Shown here piece after piece: positions 45,493 through 56,700 of a DNA stretch of 64,000 nt. The position numbers and the translations under genes were made by a program. The stretch is from positions 744,001 through 808,000 of the forward strand of contig CAWUHX010000005.1 in NCBI GenBank assembly GCA_963922205.1, given 5' to 3'. Each line of letters starts with the position of its first letter. Positions within the stretch are counted from its first letter, which is position 1. Source of the DNA: Romanomermis culicivorax. Taxonomy: Eukaryota; Nematoda; Enoplea; Mermithida; Mermithidae. The notes below the pieces were generated by a model. That model was not told the DNA's origin, did no database searches, and saw only the letters and a program-made list of their open reading frames with translations.

Positions 45493-46784
45493 AACAAGCC
45501 ATTGAGAATGAAATAACATGTTGTTTACATTTTCCTTCATTATCTGACATTTTTGTTTGTATATATTTCATTTCTGTTTTGTTTTCTGAGTTTATTGTTA
45601 ATGTTTTTGTTTTCGTATGTTTTAACATTATTATCTTTCATCTATGGTTTCTTTCCTTATCGTTTTTCTTGTCATCTACCCTTTTCTTTTTTGCGCATGA
45701 AACAAAACATTACAGGTTGTCATTTTAAATAACCGTGGTTTCCTGTACAATTCTTGTACAGTTCAACATGCTCGTGTTTCATCATTGTAAGTGAAAATCT
45801 TCATGATAAACTAAAACAAAAGAATGCTGAAACAAACAAACATCAAGAGAAAGAAAACGTCAACAAAAATAAAGACAAGAATAAGTGAAAATATAGATGA
45901 AAAGCATTAGATAAAGAAAGAAAACATGAAGACAGTGACAAAAAAGCAGCAACATAGAGAAAGCAGCAAGAGAGAAATATATATCCCATATATGGTCGCA
46001 TATTTTTCTGGAAACTATTACGATTTTAAATAAGTAAAAAAATTAAATGAGCAAGTAATGTACCAGTCTGTAAATATAATGTTTTTAATTTCTGCACCAA
46101 GAATTTGTGAGTGACTCAATAAACATGTTGATGATCTCTCTGAAATGAATAATTCACATGCCTTGAATAAATGATTCCAACAACAGTTTTCGTTGGTGTC
46201 ACGTTCCTATTAAAAACATTTAATAGAACATGAAAATCAGTCGATCCTCAGAAATGCATGAAATCAAATGTGTCAGTAAAATTTGTACTAAAATTGGAAT
46301 AAGGTGGTGTGATAGCATCAATCGATAATATACTTGGCCCCCAAATTTCATATCCTTCCACCCTAGAGCCAAAACGGTAAGAGCTAGAACCTTCGGGTTT
46401 TTCATAATTTTGGGCATAAGGGCAAACTATGGGGTGCCTTCTGTCATCTCGCCTCTATTTGCAAGTAGTGCTTGATGGGGCTCCAAAAACATGCAAAAAA
46501 CACACTTTTTGAGGGCTCCCGGTCCCACCATGCCCTGCAAGGGGTGTGCCATATCCAAGCTCCATACTTCAGTCTTAGCATCTTGAGAGTGTTATCTCAA
46601 ATGTGATTTTTCTTTTTTCAAAATATAGCCTCAATTCAACTGTATGGTGGTCCGAATTCCCTAATTTTGTTATATAATACTTACATCTTTCAAAAAAATA
46701 GTTTTTTGCAGACTTATGCAATGCGGTGCCCAAATTTTGTGCAGTTTCAATTGAACTGCTATCCTTATTGGGATTTTTGGGCTG
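45493..46784. other. No recognised gene
   Basis: AT-rich non-coding sequence. A region at 45830-45980 is rich in aaagaaa and caaacaaac-type runs. Confidence 0.45.
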
Positions 46785-47150
46785 CATAGGTCTTCGACCA
46801 TTGGGAATTCAATGGACATGGTCATTTTAGACGAAAAATTATCCTGAGTGTAAACAAGCATATTTCCCGAATTTTTTAGTGGGGAAATTTTCGACAGCTG
46901 GAATATCAATTGATGTGGTAACTTTACACAAATACATTTGTCCCAGGTGTAGACAAGTGTATTTCTATGATATTTTGCTGAGTGGGTTTTCGACCACAGA
47001 AAATTAGATGAATGTGATCACTTTACATAAAAACTTATCCCAGATATAAGCAGACGTATTTTGGTGATTTTTTGGTGGAGGCGGTTTTCAACCAGAGGGG
47101 GGAAGATGTCATTGAATGTGATTACTTTACCCAAAATATTATCAAAGGTG
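46785..47150. repeat. Degenerate ~100-bp tandem repeat, about four units
   Basis: Each unit carries a ttttcgacca-like start, then gaatgtgatcactttaca, then an atcccaggtgtaaacaagcgtattt-like block and a tttggtggg end. Divergence between units is high, so the array is old. Confidence 0.75.
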
Positions 47151-48439
47151 TAAATTTTTTTCCTGAAGAGGTTCAAATGGACGCAGTCAGTATAGCTCTT
47201 TTAGAATATTAATGTGAATGTAAATTTCAGAATTTTATTTATATAATATGCAATGCCTGCATCCACCTGGCTATTATAAATCGATCTGCAAAGAACTAAA
47301 TTTTCCTGTGAAAACGTCAACAGAAGAACGTTCTACCAAAAAATTATTACTGCATCAAGGTAAATGTAGTAATCAGGCAGGAAAATTAGCATATCAGTCA
47401 AGTGGTCATTAGTCTCGAATGAACTAATGCAATGACCTTTGATTTCTGAGATGTAGTCAGCCGTTTCGATCATTTCGAGAACAATCTCTTGAGGTGAATG
47501 TATGTATTTTTTGATGGGAAATAGACAGTTTTTTTTAAGATTCTGGTAGGAGACAATGACAATGTTCAAGTACATTGGATAGGATACAACCGTACATTTG
47601 ACCAGTAGATAAAGAAAGAAGACTTATTGGTCCAGACAAAAACCAAACCTTGTTGGCAGAATTATCGATTTGGCCTTGACAGTTTGGTTAACAATATACT
47701 ATTCATTCTGAAAAATAGCCTTTGTTTGGGCCGTTGAACTCGAAAAAAAGCTGTAGTTAAATTGCCTATCCAGACTGATTTATTCAATAATCTTATCAAA
47801 GTTACGTCAGCTAAGAGGTTAAAACGAGGAAATTTCTCATTATCGAATGAAAAAAAAACCTTTCCGAGTTTTTTGGGGATTACAATAATTGGGCTTTTTG
47901 AATTATTAATTCTACTAGAGACTTTTGCTTTATCAAGCCGGACTCTATATTTGTTTGATTGATACAGAAGATGCTTGTCGAATATTCAAATTTGGGAGGA
48001 AAGCATCTAGTTTTCAGGCCTTTGTCCTTGGCCACAATTTTTAAGTCAGAGGCGACTTTTGTATGTCAAAAATTCAATGATCTGCTTCAAAAGTGCTTAC
48101 GAGTTTAGAAACTTCGCCATATACAGTAGAAGCTATAAAAGTTTGTGAAAGATCCACTGGTAAGATTCAAGCTACCCATTTGAAAGAAAGTCACTCCTCA
48201 ATGGTTAGCCTGGCAGAATCTGTTAAGCTTAAGAACATCAACAAATTGTCACTTTGAGCTTATTCAAGTTTATCGAAGATGACTTATCTACTAGCTTTAA
48301 ACAAAGTCAAAAAACCTTAACATCAATTGAACAGTTTGCTTAACATGGAATCATTCACAATGATAACTAGAGCAAGAGTAAGTCTTTTGTAAATCCTCAG
48401 AATGAAAATGAAGAATGACCAAGGTTTGATACAACGATT
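47151..48439. other. No recognised gene
   Basis: Short frames on both strands, none with a recognisable motif. The last 400 bases may include decayed 5' sequence of the transposase that follows. Confidence 0.4.
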
Positions 48440-49065
48440 AAAAGAGTCCAAACCTCCAGTAATGAAGATTTGACTCGGAGGAGATGGTACTGTAATTGCC
48501 CGAAAGCACAATCATGTTAAAATTTGCATTTTTGATCATAAATGAGTGTCAAGAAAAAAGTGCCCTGAGCAAGCTGTATCCACTCGCTATTGTTGAGGGT
48601 CATGAGTCATACAACAATATCAGTATTTCTGTTCCTCAAATAAATGGAGACATGGTTTCTCTCCAGCATTCCTGGCCTCAGTAAAATTCCTATGCAATTC
48701 TTCATTTGTGGTGATATGAAGTATCTACTGCACATCCTGGGTCTTGACAGTGCTGCCTCAAGCCACCCTTGTTTATAATGCACTATCTATAGGGATGGCC
48801 TAGGAAAGATTGATGGTACAAGTAGACCATGGTCAATTGGAGAAATAACTGCCAAGTCGAAACTGCCAAAAAGTAACAAGCAATGATACAACTGCAGTAA
48901 ACCCCATATTTTCAGTCACATTCCATTGGATCATCATGTTGTAGACATTCTCAACTGGTTTCTTCGAGTAGCAGATGCTTTATTGGCCCTCATTGTTCAA
49001 GAGCTTCATGGATTAGATGAAGCCGAATCTTCGACAACAATCGATTTGGAAAAATGCAGTCCATT
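48440..49065 (+). pseudogene. Decayed DDE-type transposase (LGGDGT ... GDMKYLL family)
   Basis: Pieces in changing frames follow the order of a transposase-like family that is widespread in sponges, cnidarians and other invertebrates: LGGDGTVIARKHNHV (near 48472), LIINECQEKSALSKLYPLAI, FFICGDMKYLLHILGLDSA (near 48705), RPWSIGEI and a downstream ILNWFLRVADALLALIVQ (near 48945). The Asp residues of GGDGT and GDMKYL are plausible catalytic positions. I recognise the family by motif but cannot name its superfamily safely. Stops and frameshifts are frequent. Confidence 0.55.
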
Positions 49066-49838
49066 GAAAATGCTTCAGGAAACTGAAATTTCATGACTAC
49101 ACTATATCATTGAGACGCCAATATATGTATTCTGTATGTTTTCTAACATGTTTGAAATATCCATCCCGCAATAGAAAGGCAAATTCAAAAAAAAAACATA
49201 CCCAAACATATTGCTAAAAAACTTACATACCCCAAGGATTCATAATCTTGGATACCACTTAGTGATATTTTAAAGTTCTAGAACAATTTGTTCTTGAACT
49301 TACTGTTGTTCTAGAACAAGCCTATTATAATTTCCAACATGCAAGTTATACCATTTAGTAGGGTGTACAGAGTATTTTAAAAAACTCACCTGGTTCTACG
49401 GAGGGGGTACCCACCCAAATTGGATAGTTCGGTTTTAGATCTGGTGAAGTTATAAATATTAATTTTTCACATCAAATTTAAAAAAATGGGTGATTTCACA
49501 TCAGGACCAGGGGAATTTTTTCTCCAAATAAATCATCCGATTCATTAGTTAAAAAGGAGAATGGTGAATTCACCTATTTTCTACGAAACCCTTGGAGTTT
49601 GTTGGGGAATGCGAAGTTGGGGTAGCACAGATTATAATGAACCCCCAATTTGCTGCTAAGAAAAACAAGATATCACTATGTTACAAAGAGACCCCTGATG
49701 AAAAACCAAAACTTTCATGTATGGATATGGGTAAGGATTTTGCTTTCAAAACAGTCTGAAAATTGGTAGATTTTTTCAATGATTCTATACCTCAAAAAGT
49801 CAGACAAAACGTAAAGTTATCTCTGAGTAGCGAAAATT
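49066..49838. other. No recognised gene
   Basis: Non-coding. Contains two gttctagaacaa / ttgttctagaac palindromic motifs near 49276-49320. Confidence 0.45.
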
Positions 49839-50222
49839 TTGCTCTTAAAAGTTTCAGACAGTCAAGTACAGTTCGACTCTGACTATTTCAAAAAAGTCCT
49901 CCGTTTGAGTGAAAAGTATTATGATGCATTTGTTTCTGGCATATCCGCTATCCATCTAATGAAAAATATTCCAATTTTCAATCACTTATTTGATTGTGTA
50001 ACTCCTACTTTGTATGAAAGTCATCATATACCTATCCTTATCACAGACATTTTTCCTGATGATCTGCACTTTGAAAACAATAAATATCAAAATATTTCTT
50101 ACCATAAATTGCTTCAAAGTTATATATCGAAATTATCATTATCTATTGCTGACAGGAATCTTTTAAAATTTCCTATACAGGATCTTTTGATAGTCAAGAT
50201 ACTTTTCAGAAAAACAATATGA
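49839..50222 (+). CDS. Unrecognised ORF upstream of Polinton capsid gene
   Basis: A 127-residue frame with no recognised domain. It contains DSDYFKKVLRLSEKYYDAF and IPILITDIFPDDLHFE. It ends four bases into the next ORF (TGA overlapping ATG at 50219-50222), the compact spacing expected in a Polinton virion block. It begins at a TTG or an internal Met and is probably truncated at its 5' end. Confidence 0.4.
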   Translation: MLLKVSDSQVQFDSDYFKKVLRLSEKYYDAFVSGISAIHLMKNIPIFNHLFDCVTPTLYESHHIPILITDIFPDDLHFENNKYQNISYHKLLQSYISKLSLSIADRNLLKFPIQDLLIVKILFRKTI

Positions 50223-50362
50223 TTTATCAACCTAGTAAACAGGGTACATCCCTTCCAGAGTTGATGAAATCCTTAGAAGAGAAAAAGAAGAAAGAGCAGA
50301 CAGGAAGCGAAAAGAGAAAGTTTATAAAAACATCACATATCACAAAATTTTGCACTATGTAA
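50219..50362 (+). CDS. Small basic Polinton ORF between two virion genes
   Basis: This 47-residue protein starts MIYQPSKQGTSLPELMK, followed by a Lys/Glu-rich helical segment and a basic end. Its ATG overlaps the end of the upstream gene, and its end reaches close to the capsid start. The position and charge suggest a small virion or packaging protein, but this is inference. Confidence 0.4.
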   Translation: MIYQPSKQGTSLPELMKSLEEKKKKEQTGSEKRKFIKTSHITKFCTM

Positions 50363-50370
50363 TCCCAAAT

Positions 50371-51044
50371 ATGCCAGGAAAAATTGAGGAAATTGACATT
50401 TCCCCTGTAATGGGGGACAAGGAAATAGAATTTTATCCTATAAACCCCTTAATATCTGGGGAACCCATCCAATTTGATATTCCTGAGAGTTTTACTCAGC
50501 TTACTGATCCTAATATTTTGATAAAAGTTTCCTGTAAGATTGTCATAGGGGACAATACTGATTTGGTGGCTGATGCTAAGGTTTCTACTGTCAATTTAGC
50601 TCTACACACACTATTCAAAGATGTAGTTTTTAAGGCTAATGGGGTCATTGTTAATCAAGCGACTGGAACCTATCCCTACCGAGCTTACATAGAAACTGTC
50701 TGCATTTGTACCACAACAGCTAAAATTGGGGCTGTCGGAGTGCCTCAATTATATTACAAGGAAACTGCAGGGAAATTAAACAGTTTCACTGCAAATTTTA
50801 ATTCTAGTTTAGACACAAGAATCTCAAAATTTGCAACAAGTAAGCAAGTCATAATAGCTGGTCGTCTTCATCTAGATTTACTGTTATAGTCTAAATTAAT
50901 TATTCCTGGTATCAGATTTTCTATCAGCCTGTTTCCTTCAGACACTAAATTTCACCTGATGTCGGCAACAGCTGATGCCTCCTAAGGAAGTTGTAATTTC
51001 CTCAATTGTACTAATGCTTGAGTTTGAGTAATTCTGTTTTGCTT
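50371..51044 (+). pseudogene. Polinton jelly-roll capsid protein (F54H12.2-like), N-terminal half
   Basis: Starting at ATG 50371, the frame gives EIDISPVMGDKEIEFYPIN, GEPIQFDIPES, VNLALHTLFKDVVFKANG, TGTYPYRAYIET and LYYKETAGKLN, the conserved order of the first half of F54H12.2-like Polinton capsid proteins. It is open to a TAG at 50887, where the left copy has CAG, so this is a simple nonsense change. Homology then continues (LIIPGIR, SLFPSDTKFHLMSAT) to 51044. There the sequence jumps straight into the terminal arm: the second half of the capsid gene and all downstream virion genes are deleted relative to 4497-7290. Confidence 0.75.
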
Positions 51045-52172
51045 CATGATTTTGAACCGAAAGGGAGAGGAAAAGCAGAAATTCTAGCAAAAATAGGCAA
51101 AAAACGAAAGCTTACATAAAATCAATGTTTCAGCTAGTTGTTCAAATACTACCTGAAAAAATGAACTTTCAGCTTAAAAAATAGGGTATGACTAAAACCG
51201 GGATCAGTTCACGGATCTGGATTAGGTGCCTAAAACCCGGATCACCATGGACCCACGGATCGGGGGTTTTGCTCCCTAAACCATCATTCTTGGTGCCTAA
51301 AACCCGGATCATGGCTGATCAGTGTGGTGATTCAGATCTGTGGAAAATACGTCTAAAACCAGGATTTTCATCACGGATCACCCCCCATGGATCGGGGTCC
51401 AATGTATTAATTCTTGATCTGGAAAACCAATATCTGATCTGGATCAACTTTTTTGATCCAAATCAAAAATTTTGATCCAGATCGAAATTTTTTCATCTAA
51501 ATCAAATTTTTTCGAATTTTTTCGTCATGATGAGTATGCAATTCATTAAAACAATGTTTCTACAGGTTTGAACAAAAATTTAGCATGTGTTTTGTAAAAG
51601 TTTGTAAACGTAGAAGTTTTTTTGTAAAACCATTGAACAACAACCCTGAAGTAAATTCAATCATCCCAAGTAACATCTATAAGATGATGAACATCTGATA
51701 GTATAGTAGTTAAGCCATTTATGTTGCATTCTCGCTTAGTTATGGAATTTTTATTCAGTTGGTTCAATTACATTGAATTAGCATTGAAACATCATGTCGA
51801 TATGATGACAGAAAATTAATGCATGTGAAAAATTTTTTATGGATATGGGTCCGTGTGTATAGTTTCTATATGTGAATACATAAACTGATTTTCTTGCTAT
51901 TTTGTGTAGGGATCCATCGGTCGTTAGTAGAGCAAACTTTAACCGGTTTTATTGAAAATAACCCAGCCATTTTGTATTTTTGCGTCAATAGGTGGATGAA
52001 TTTTCACAATTTTTACAGTTATTATGAATTTGTTTTGACTTTTTACTATTATCTATTATCGAATTGTCAATTTTAATGATCAGTGCAATTAAAATGTTTG
52101 CCAATAAATGTGCTCTATTATGCAATCAAGACTCGGCCTAATTTTCTGCCTGACAGAATTAAAGAAAACTCT
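51045..52172. repeat. Polinton-type terminal arm, right (inverted partner at 3190-4500)
   Basis: Inverted, diverged copy of the left arm, with only one unit of the 174-bp tandem duplication. It ends near 52172, where the Env-like retroelement remnant begins. Confidence 0.75.
51200..51490. repeat. GATC-rich subterminal region, right
   Basis: Many ggatca, gatctggatc, gatccagatc and taaaacccggatca motifs, the last three times. Expanded relative to the left mate. Confidence 0.7.
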
Positions 52173-53190
52173 GCAGTCATATCGTTTCTCTGCTAGAATG
52201 CTCGAATACCCATGGTGGGATCAAAAAAAAGTAATTGTCAGATTAGATCAAGGTATCTCTGTGCATGTATACAAAACTCTAGCCAAAGGTATTTAAAATT
52301 TTCAATGTCATTTTGGATAAGCTTGTATTCTAAGTGGTTTAATTTTGAATTTACTGGATCTGAGTTTGAAATGGGACTTCGCAAAGAAGTTTCAGTTTTG
52401 CTGAGTAATTTTTGATCTTTGATTTGCAAAATCACACCTTGTTGCGTATTCATAAGATTCCGGAAATTTGGACAATTTTGGTATGCAGATTGAATAACAA
52501 AAGCGCCTTGTATCTCATCGATGATTATATAAGAACCACTCAGCTTAGCTTGATAAATGTTTTTAAATACGAATGGACACAAATTTGATAGCATACTAGC
52601 ATTCCACAGAATCATGCTGTCGTCATTTATGCAATGACCAGATGTGGCTATGCAACCACCCAGGTCTCCAAGGTCACTGCTTATCAATTTACTGTCCCAT
52701 GAAGCTACTTGACCTTCTTCTATAATGAAATTTTTGACTGATTTGCATGCATTGCTACAACACCATTTGTATTGAACGTCTAAAGTATTGTTGGTCATCC
52801 ATAGACCCTCAGATTTTCTAATTAGTTTTGTATTACAGTACGTTTTAGTTCGAATAGTTTCTTTGCATAATTTTAGTGTTACGTGAGTAAAAATAACCTT
52901 ATCAGCTACAATGCCCTTTGAACCAAAGAATCCCACATTGGTGCATATGGTACGAGTTCTAATTGTGCATTTGAAAGCTTTTGTATACACAGGATCGCTA
53001 CGTGGAATAAACAAAGACACATTCATTAGATAAGGCTTAATTAATTTTAAGGGTGGTGTGCAAATCACATCTTTAGATACTGATAATGAATGACCACTTT
53101 TTGTGGACCCACAGATTTGAAAAGTATTTGCACATACAGTGTGCAAGGAGGAAATTACAAAATAAATCAAAACAAAAATATTGTTTCAAC
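52173..53190 (-). pseudogene. Env-like membrane glycoprotein, element 1, 3'-truncated
   Basis: An open frame of about 310 codons runs to a TGA at about 52238, and homology continues past it to the element junction. A hydrophobic leader (FVLIYFVISSLHTV) precedes a Cys-rich ectodomain, with ICTNVGFFGSKGI, QYKWCCSNACKSV, NFIIEEGQVASWD, CPFVFKNIYQAK and SDPVNSKLNHLEY. It aligns along its whole length with the frame in element 2. The pattern (leader, Cys-rich ectodomain, a helical LN-K-L heptad region, then a D-P-T-x-G block) suggests a viral-type fusion glycoprotein. A relation to chuvirus-like or gB-like class III proteins is possible but not shown. The transmembrane part is lost. Confidence 0.6.
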
Positions 53191-53601
53191 AATACGAGAT
53201 GTACAAGCATGGCTTTGATTGTTGATTTGACGATTTTGAGCATGAATTTTGGGTTTGTGGGTGATGATGATTTCTCGATTAGACAACGGATTCAATTTTG
53301 TTGTAGCAGTTTCTCGATGAAGTGGAAGTTTAATTTTTGTTTTCTGTAAAAAGTTTTTGATTTGAAATAGATTAACAAAATTCATGAATTTTGGCAACAA
53401 TAAGGTGTTACCTTTCAACGCCAAAGTTTCCAAAGTAGCCTTCATAGAATCGATTTGTTTGGATATTTCGATTTCTCTGGTTTCTTCGATGGCCCTGTCC
53501 ATAGATAATTGTATAGAACCAAGCTTATTTGTCAAATATTCCACTAGGACTTGGTCAGCCCAAGTTGATTTTGGTTCAGTTTTCGGGGTTTCGACTTCCA
53601 A
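53167..53601 (-). pseudogene. Gag-Env linker region, element 1
   Basis: A 144-residue frame with KSTWADQVLVEYLT and a helical, acidic segment, then a basic C-terminal part. It sits between the zinc knuckles and Env, in a different phase from Env. Element 2 has a counterpart (TSWAKETNRLAQETL) in one continuous frame with both neighbours. Confidence 0.5.
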
Positions 53602-53655
53602 GCTTTCAATGTCATTTATTGGCTGATTTTTTGGAATGATTGGATTGCATTGTTC

Positions 53656-54255
53656 TCAGGAGCGTCTGTGTCTTGGGCAGTAGCAACAGGTACACAATAA
53701 TTCTGGATAAAAAGAATCCAAACAACAGTAGCATTGACTTTGAGTTTGATAATCAGAATTAAAGTTTGTAGTGAGGTGATAATTTGATTCAGGATCTTTA
53801 AAATTAAAGTTTTCATCATCTTGGTCTAGAATATCAAAAGTGTGATTTTGGGTTTGATTTTGTCTAACAAAATTATTGTTGTTTCGAAAATTACCTTGGC
53901 TTCGATATCCCGGATTATAATTTTGATTTGAAGTCTGAGATGTACGATTTTGATTTCTAGAATAATTAGTAATTTGCCTCAAATTTTGTGCATTACCTGT
54001 GCAGCATTGCGAATGACAGGTGGCAGTTCGGTGACCAGTACGGCCACTATTTTGGCATGGGCTTCTGCATTGTAAAGTACTGTGGTTTGAACGCCCACAT
54101 ATTTTGAAATTTGGGTGGTATTGAGGTTGTGGATTCACATTATTGTATTGCGGCTGAGCATGATTAGCATAACATTGGGGTGGTGGGGCATAGTTTTGTT
54201 GATTCTGTCATTGGCGGCATTGATCAATAGAATGCATATTTGATTTGTAAAAACT
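53656..54255 (-). pseudogene. Nucleocapsid-type zinc knuckles, element 1
   Basis: A run of Cys/His motifs: CSFYKSNMHSIDQC, then ICGRSNHSTLQC and CQNSGRTGHRTATC. It is followed by an Asn/Gln-rich, basic, low-complexity tail, as in nucleocapsids of Ty3-type Gag. A stop precedes the second part, and the frame ends in a Cys-rich shifted segment. Confidence 0.6.
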
Positions 54256-54288
54256 GCAATATCTGCCAATTCAATTGTTAACTGGCGT

Positions 54289-55143
54289 TCATTCAAGCTT
54301 CTCCTGAATTTCTCCTATGGCGTTCTGAAGTGCTCTGAGTTTATCCGATTCTATAGAATAAACAATATTTGTAGAAGCTATGGGTGTAGTATAAATATTA
54401 TCATGCTTTAACTGTGATTCAACATACAGGGCAGTTTTTACAGCTTCAGAAAAAGTTTGAAACTCTCGGAATTTTATACCTTCCTTAATGTTTGGTTGAA
54501 GATCACACAAAAATATTGGTTTGATTATGGCTTGTTTAACATCTTCTCCTAAGTCAGGATAAGCTGCATGTGCAATTTTTCTGAGATTCTCAGCAAACTC
54601 CAGAACTGTTTCTCTGTACCCATGTTTTCTATCATGAATTTGCTGCTGCAAAAGATCACTGTCTCGCCCAGTGGGATACAGCTGAATCGAAGCAGTTTTG
54701 ATCTGTGCGTAAGTAGTGGGTGAGTTGTTTTGACGCACGAGCTGCTTAAATGATGCTAAAGCTTCTCTTTTGAGATACGTTTCTAGGTATGTGAGTTTGT
54801 AAGTATCATCCGTGTCACTGACACCTTGGAGTCTCAAAAACTTTTCAAACCGGTCAAACCATTCAGTGAGATTTTCACCAAGAGAACCTGAAAACATAGG
54901 AGGTAGTTTGGAAGCAAAATGTGGGTTAAAGCGTAAGCTAGCTCATCAAATTTCTTGTGAAGCATCATCCAAGTTTACATGGTTCAATCTGTCATTGAGC
55001 CTGTCATCAAAAGGGTTCAATAATTGGCGTGTATCATCGACCTTTTCAGTTAGATGGACGAGTCTTTGTGTTGAAGGGAGAACTGCAGCTTGAAGAGCCT
55101 GTTGAATAGTTTGTTCCAAAGCATCAGCATTAACGTCTGGCAT
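54289..55143 (-). pseudogene. Ty3/gypsy-type Gag (retrotransposon capsid), element 1
   Basis: The start codon at 55143 opens MPDVNADALEQTIQQAL. The frame has a tandem TGA TGA after ASQEI (about 54943-54948). It then continues in the same phase with PPMFSGSLGENLTEWFDRFEKFL, YLKREALASFKQL and YRETVLEFAENLRKIAHAAYP, then FSEAVKTALYVESQL. This is the retrotrans_gag capsid domain: F-x-G start, E-W-x-x-R-F, the FAENLRK helix and the YP turn. Apart from the two stops the frame is clean for about 280 codons. Confidence 0.8.
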
Positions 55144-55412
55144 AGTCGTAAGTTTTTGCAGGTTTGGGTGGTTTAAAACAGATTGTCTCGCTTTTTCTAC
55201 TATATCACGATATTGGTCACTGAGAGAAAATTCTGGCTAAAATGGGGTGTTTATACCTGAGCTTCCTGATTGATCCACAGTCGGATTGATCCACAGAAAA
55301 AAAAAATTTGTGGATTTAAACAGAAGATTTTAAAGGTGTCCTGCTGAATTACTGTACTTATGCATGCGTGTAATTCGCTAACAAAAAGTCCTATGCTGTC
55401 GAATGCCCAGTG

Positions 55413-55427
55413 CCTTATATATAAAGG
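55413..55427 (-). promoter_or_regulatory. Possible TATA box of element 1
   Basis: ccttatatataaagg, nearly palindromic, lies about 270 bases upstream of the Gag start on the minus strand. It is the best TATA-like match near the element. The call rests on position and composition only. Confidence 0.3.
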
Positions 55428-55520
55428 GACAAGGCCTGTTCAAGATGGTGCTGATGGAGAAAAATATAATAGTGATTCAAAGATTTTGTCTGTGCTTGTT
55501 CTAAAATTGTACTGTGCTGA

Positions 55521-56205
55521 AGGGCAATGAATGGAAGAACTTACTGGCCTTGGCTGTGCTCAGAAGGAAAAAACGAACGGCTGTGATCAGCAAGCAAAAA
55601 GAAACGACCAGCGGCTGTGGGTCGGATCGGAGCAGGTTCAATTACCAGCCTCGCCAATTCTTGTCAGACCTCGATTTACCTTTAACAGTGGGTATTCGAT
55701 AAGGCATAAATATATTGTAAATGATACAAAAATCCTTAATTCACAATTATCAAGGAAAATAATTAAAACAAAAGAAGACCTCAACAGGTCTCCAGTATTG
55801 CTATTTATGTGCAAGCTTATCAGTGAAGTTTTGCTAATGTTTATTGGTGTCTCGGTTTACTAGGTCATGTCAGTTTAGGACTGGCATTTGCGCTGGCCGA
55901 GGCTAGCTAGAATAAGGTTTGCAGTGGTCGCTAGTGTGGAAACTAGCTAAAGGTTTCACCAAAGTTTACCTTTGGATTTATTTAGTTACTGGCTTATTCT
56001 CAGCCAAACGAGTCTCAAAGATTGACGTTTCATGTTTATCATTTAAGTTCAGTTTCTATATTGCTTATCAGAAGTTTATGACATATTTGCACACTGGACT
56101 TAAAAGAATGTACATTGTGTCTCAATATGAACATAAACAAAAATAACATAAAAATTTACATAAAAATTTGCATATAAGTTTTACTGCCTCTGAAAAAAAC
56201 GACAA
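55521..56205. other. Spacer between the two retroelement remnants
   Basis: It may include LTR or leader sequence of one or both elements. A Gln/Lys-rich frame at 55531-55863 has no recognised domain, and no repeat pair delimits an LTR. Confidence 0.35.
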
Positions 56206-56700
56206 ATGTTGCGGGACGAAGCCAATGTCCCCTGTCCTATGTCATATCTTTCGTATGTCAGGGAACCAGTTTTAGCAGTCCAACATGAGGACCCTTTGAA
56301 ATATCAGGTCGAACAGCTGAGCCAAAAGCTTGACAAAATTTTGGATGAACTTCGAAATCACAGTAAAAATGAAAAACAGAAGTGTTCAGATCATGGTGTC
56401 ACATGCTATAAATGTGGGAGAAAGGGGCATTATGCTAATACTTGCAAGAAAGCCTCTGACTCCCCTATGGTTTCTTCGGTTTCTTCATGTTCTGTTTGTA
56501 GTTGAGAAGGCCATGTGGCCTCTGAGTGTAAATCAAAATGTCGCTTTTCTAGAAAAGTGGGACATAAGCACAATAATTGCCCTACCGTGGAATGTAGGAA
56601 ATGTAAACACAAAGGGCATTTGGAAAAATATTGCCCACAAAAGTATAGTCAGAATCACAATAATGGGTTATCTATCAATCTTCTGGATACTGACAATGCT
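56206..56700 (+). pseudogene. Nucleocapsid-type zinc knuckles, element 2
   Basis: Four Cys/His knuckles are visible in one frame: CYKCGRKGHYANTC, CSVCS-stop-EGHVASEC, CRFSRKVGHKHNNC (first Cys pair altered) and CRKCKHKGHLEKYC. The stop (TGA, about 56503-56505) lies inside the second knuckle, so the frame was open before one mutation. An N-terminal coiled-coil-like piece (VEQLSQKLDKILDELR) precedes them. The capsid domain is missing upstream. Confidence 0.75.

Larger units (their letters stand above)
52173..55520 (-). mobile_element. Gag-Env retroelement remnant 1
   Basis: Minus-strand order: possible leader with a TATA box (about 55427), Gag (55143-54289), zinc knuckles (to about 53656), linker (53601-53167), Env-like glycoprotein (53190-52173). 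The Env is cut off where the Polinton arm begins. No protease, RT or integrase is present. No long terminal repeat could be delimited. Confidence 0.65.

Noticed and set aside
51188-51475. 95-residue frame with repeated KPGS-like units in the GATC-rich arm
   Set aside because: It arises from the short palindromic DNA repeats, and the mate arm has no matching frame.
54812-55093. Plus-strand frames antisense to Gag
   Set aside because: They are shadows of the minus-strand Gag coding sequence.
55521-56205. LTRs between the two retroelement remnants
   Set aside because: No repeated pair, TG...CA ends or primer-binding site could be identified by eye.
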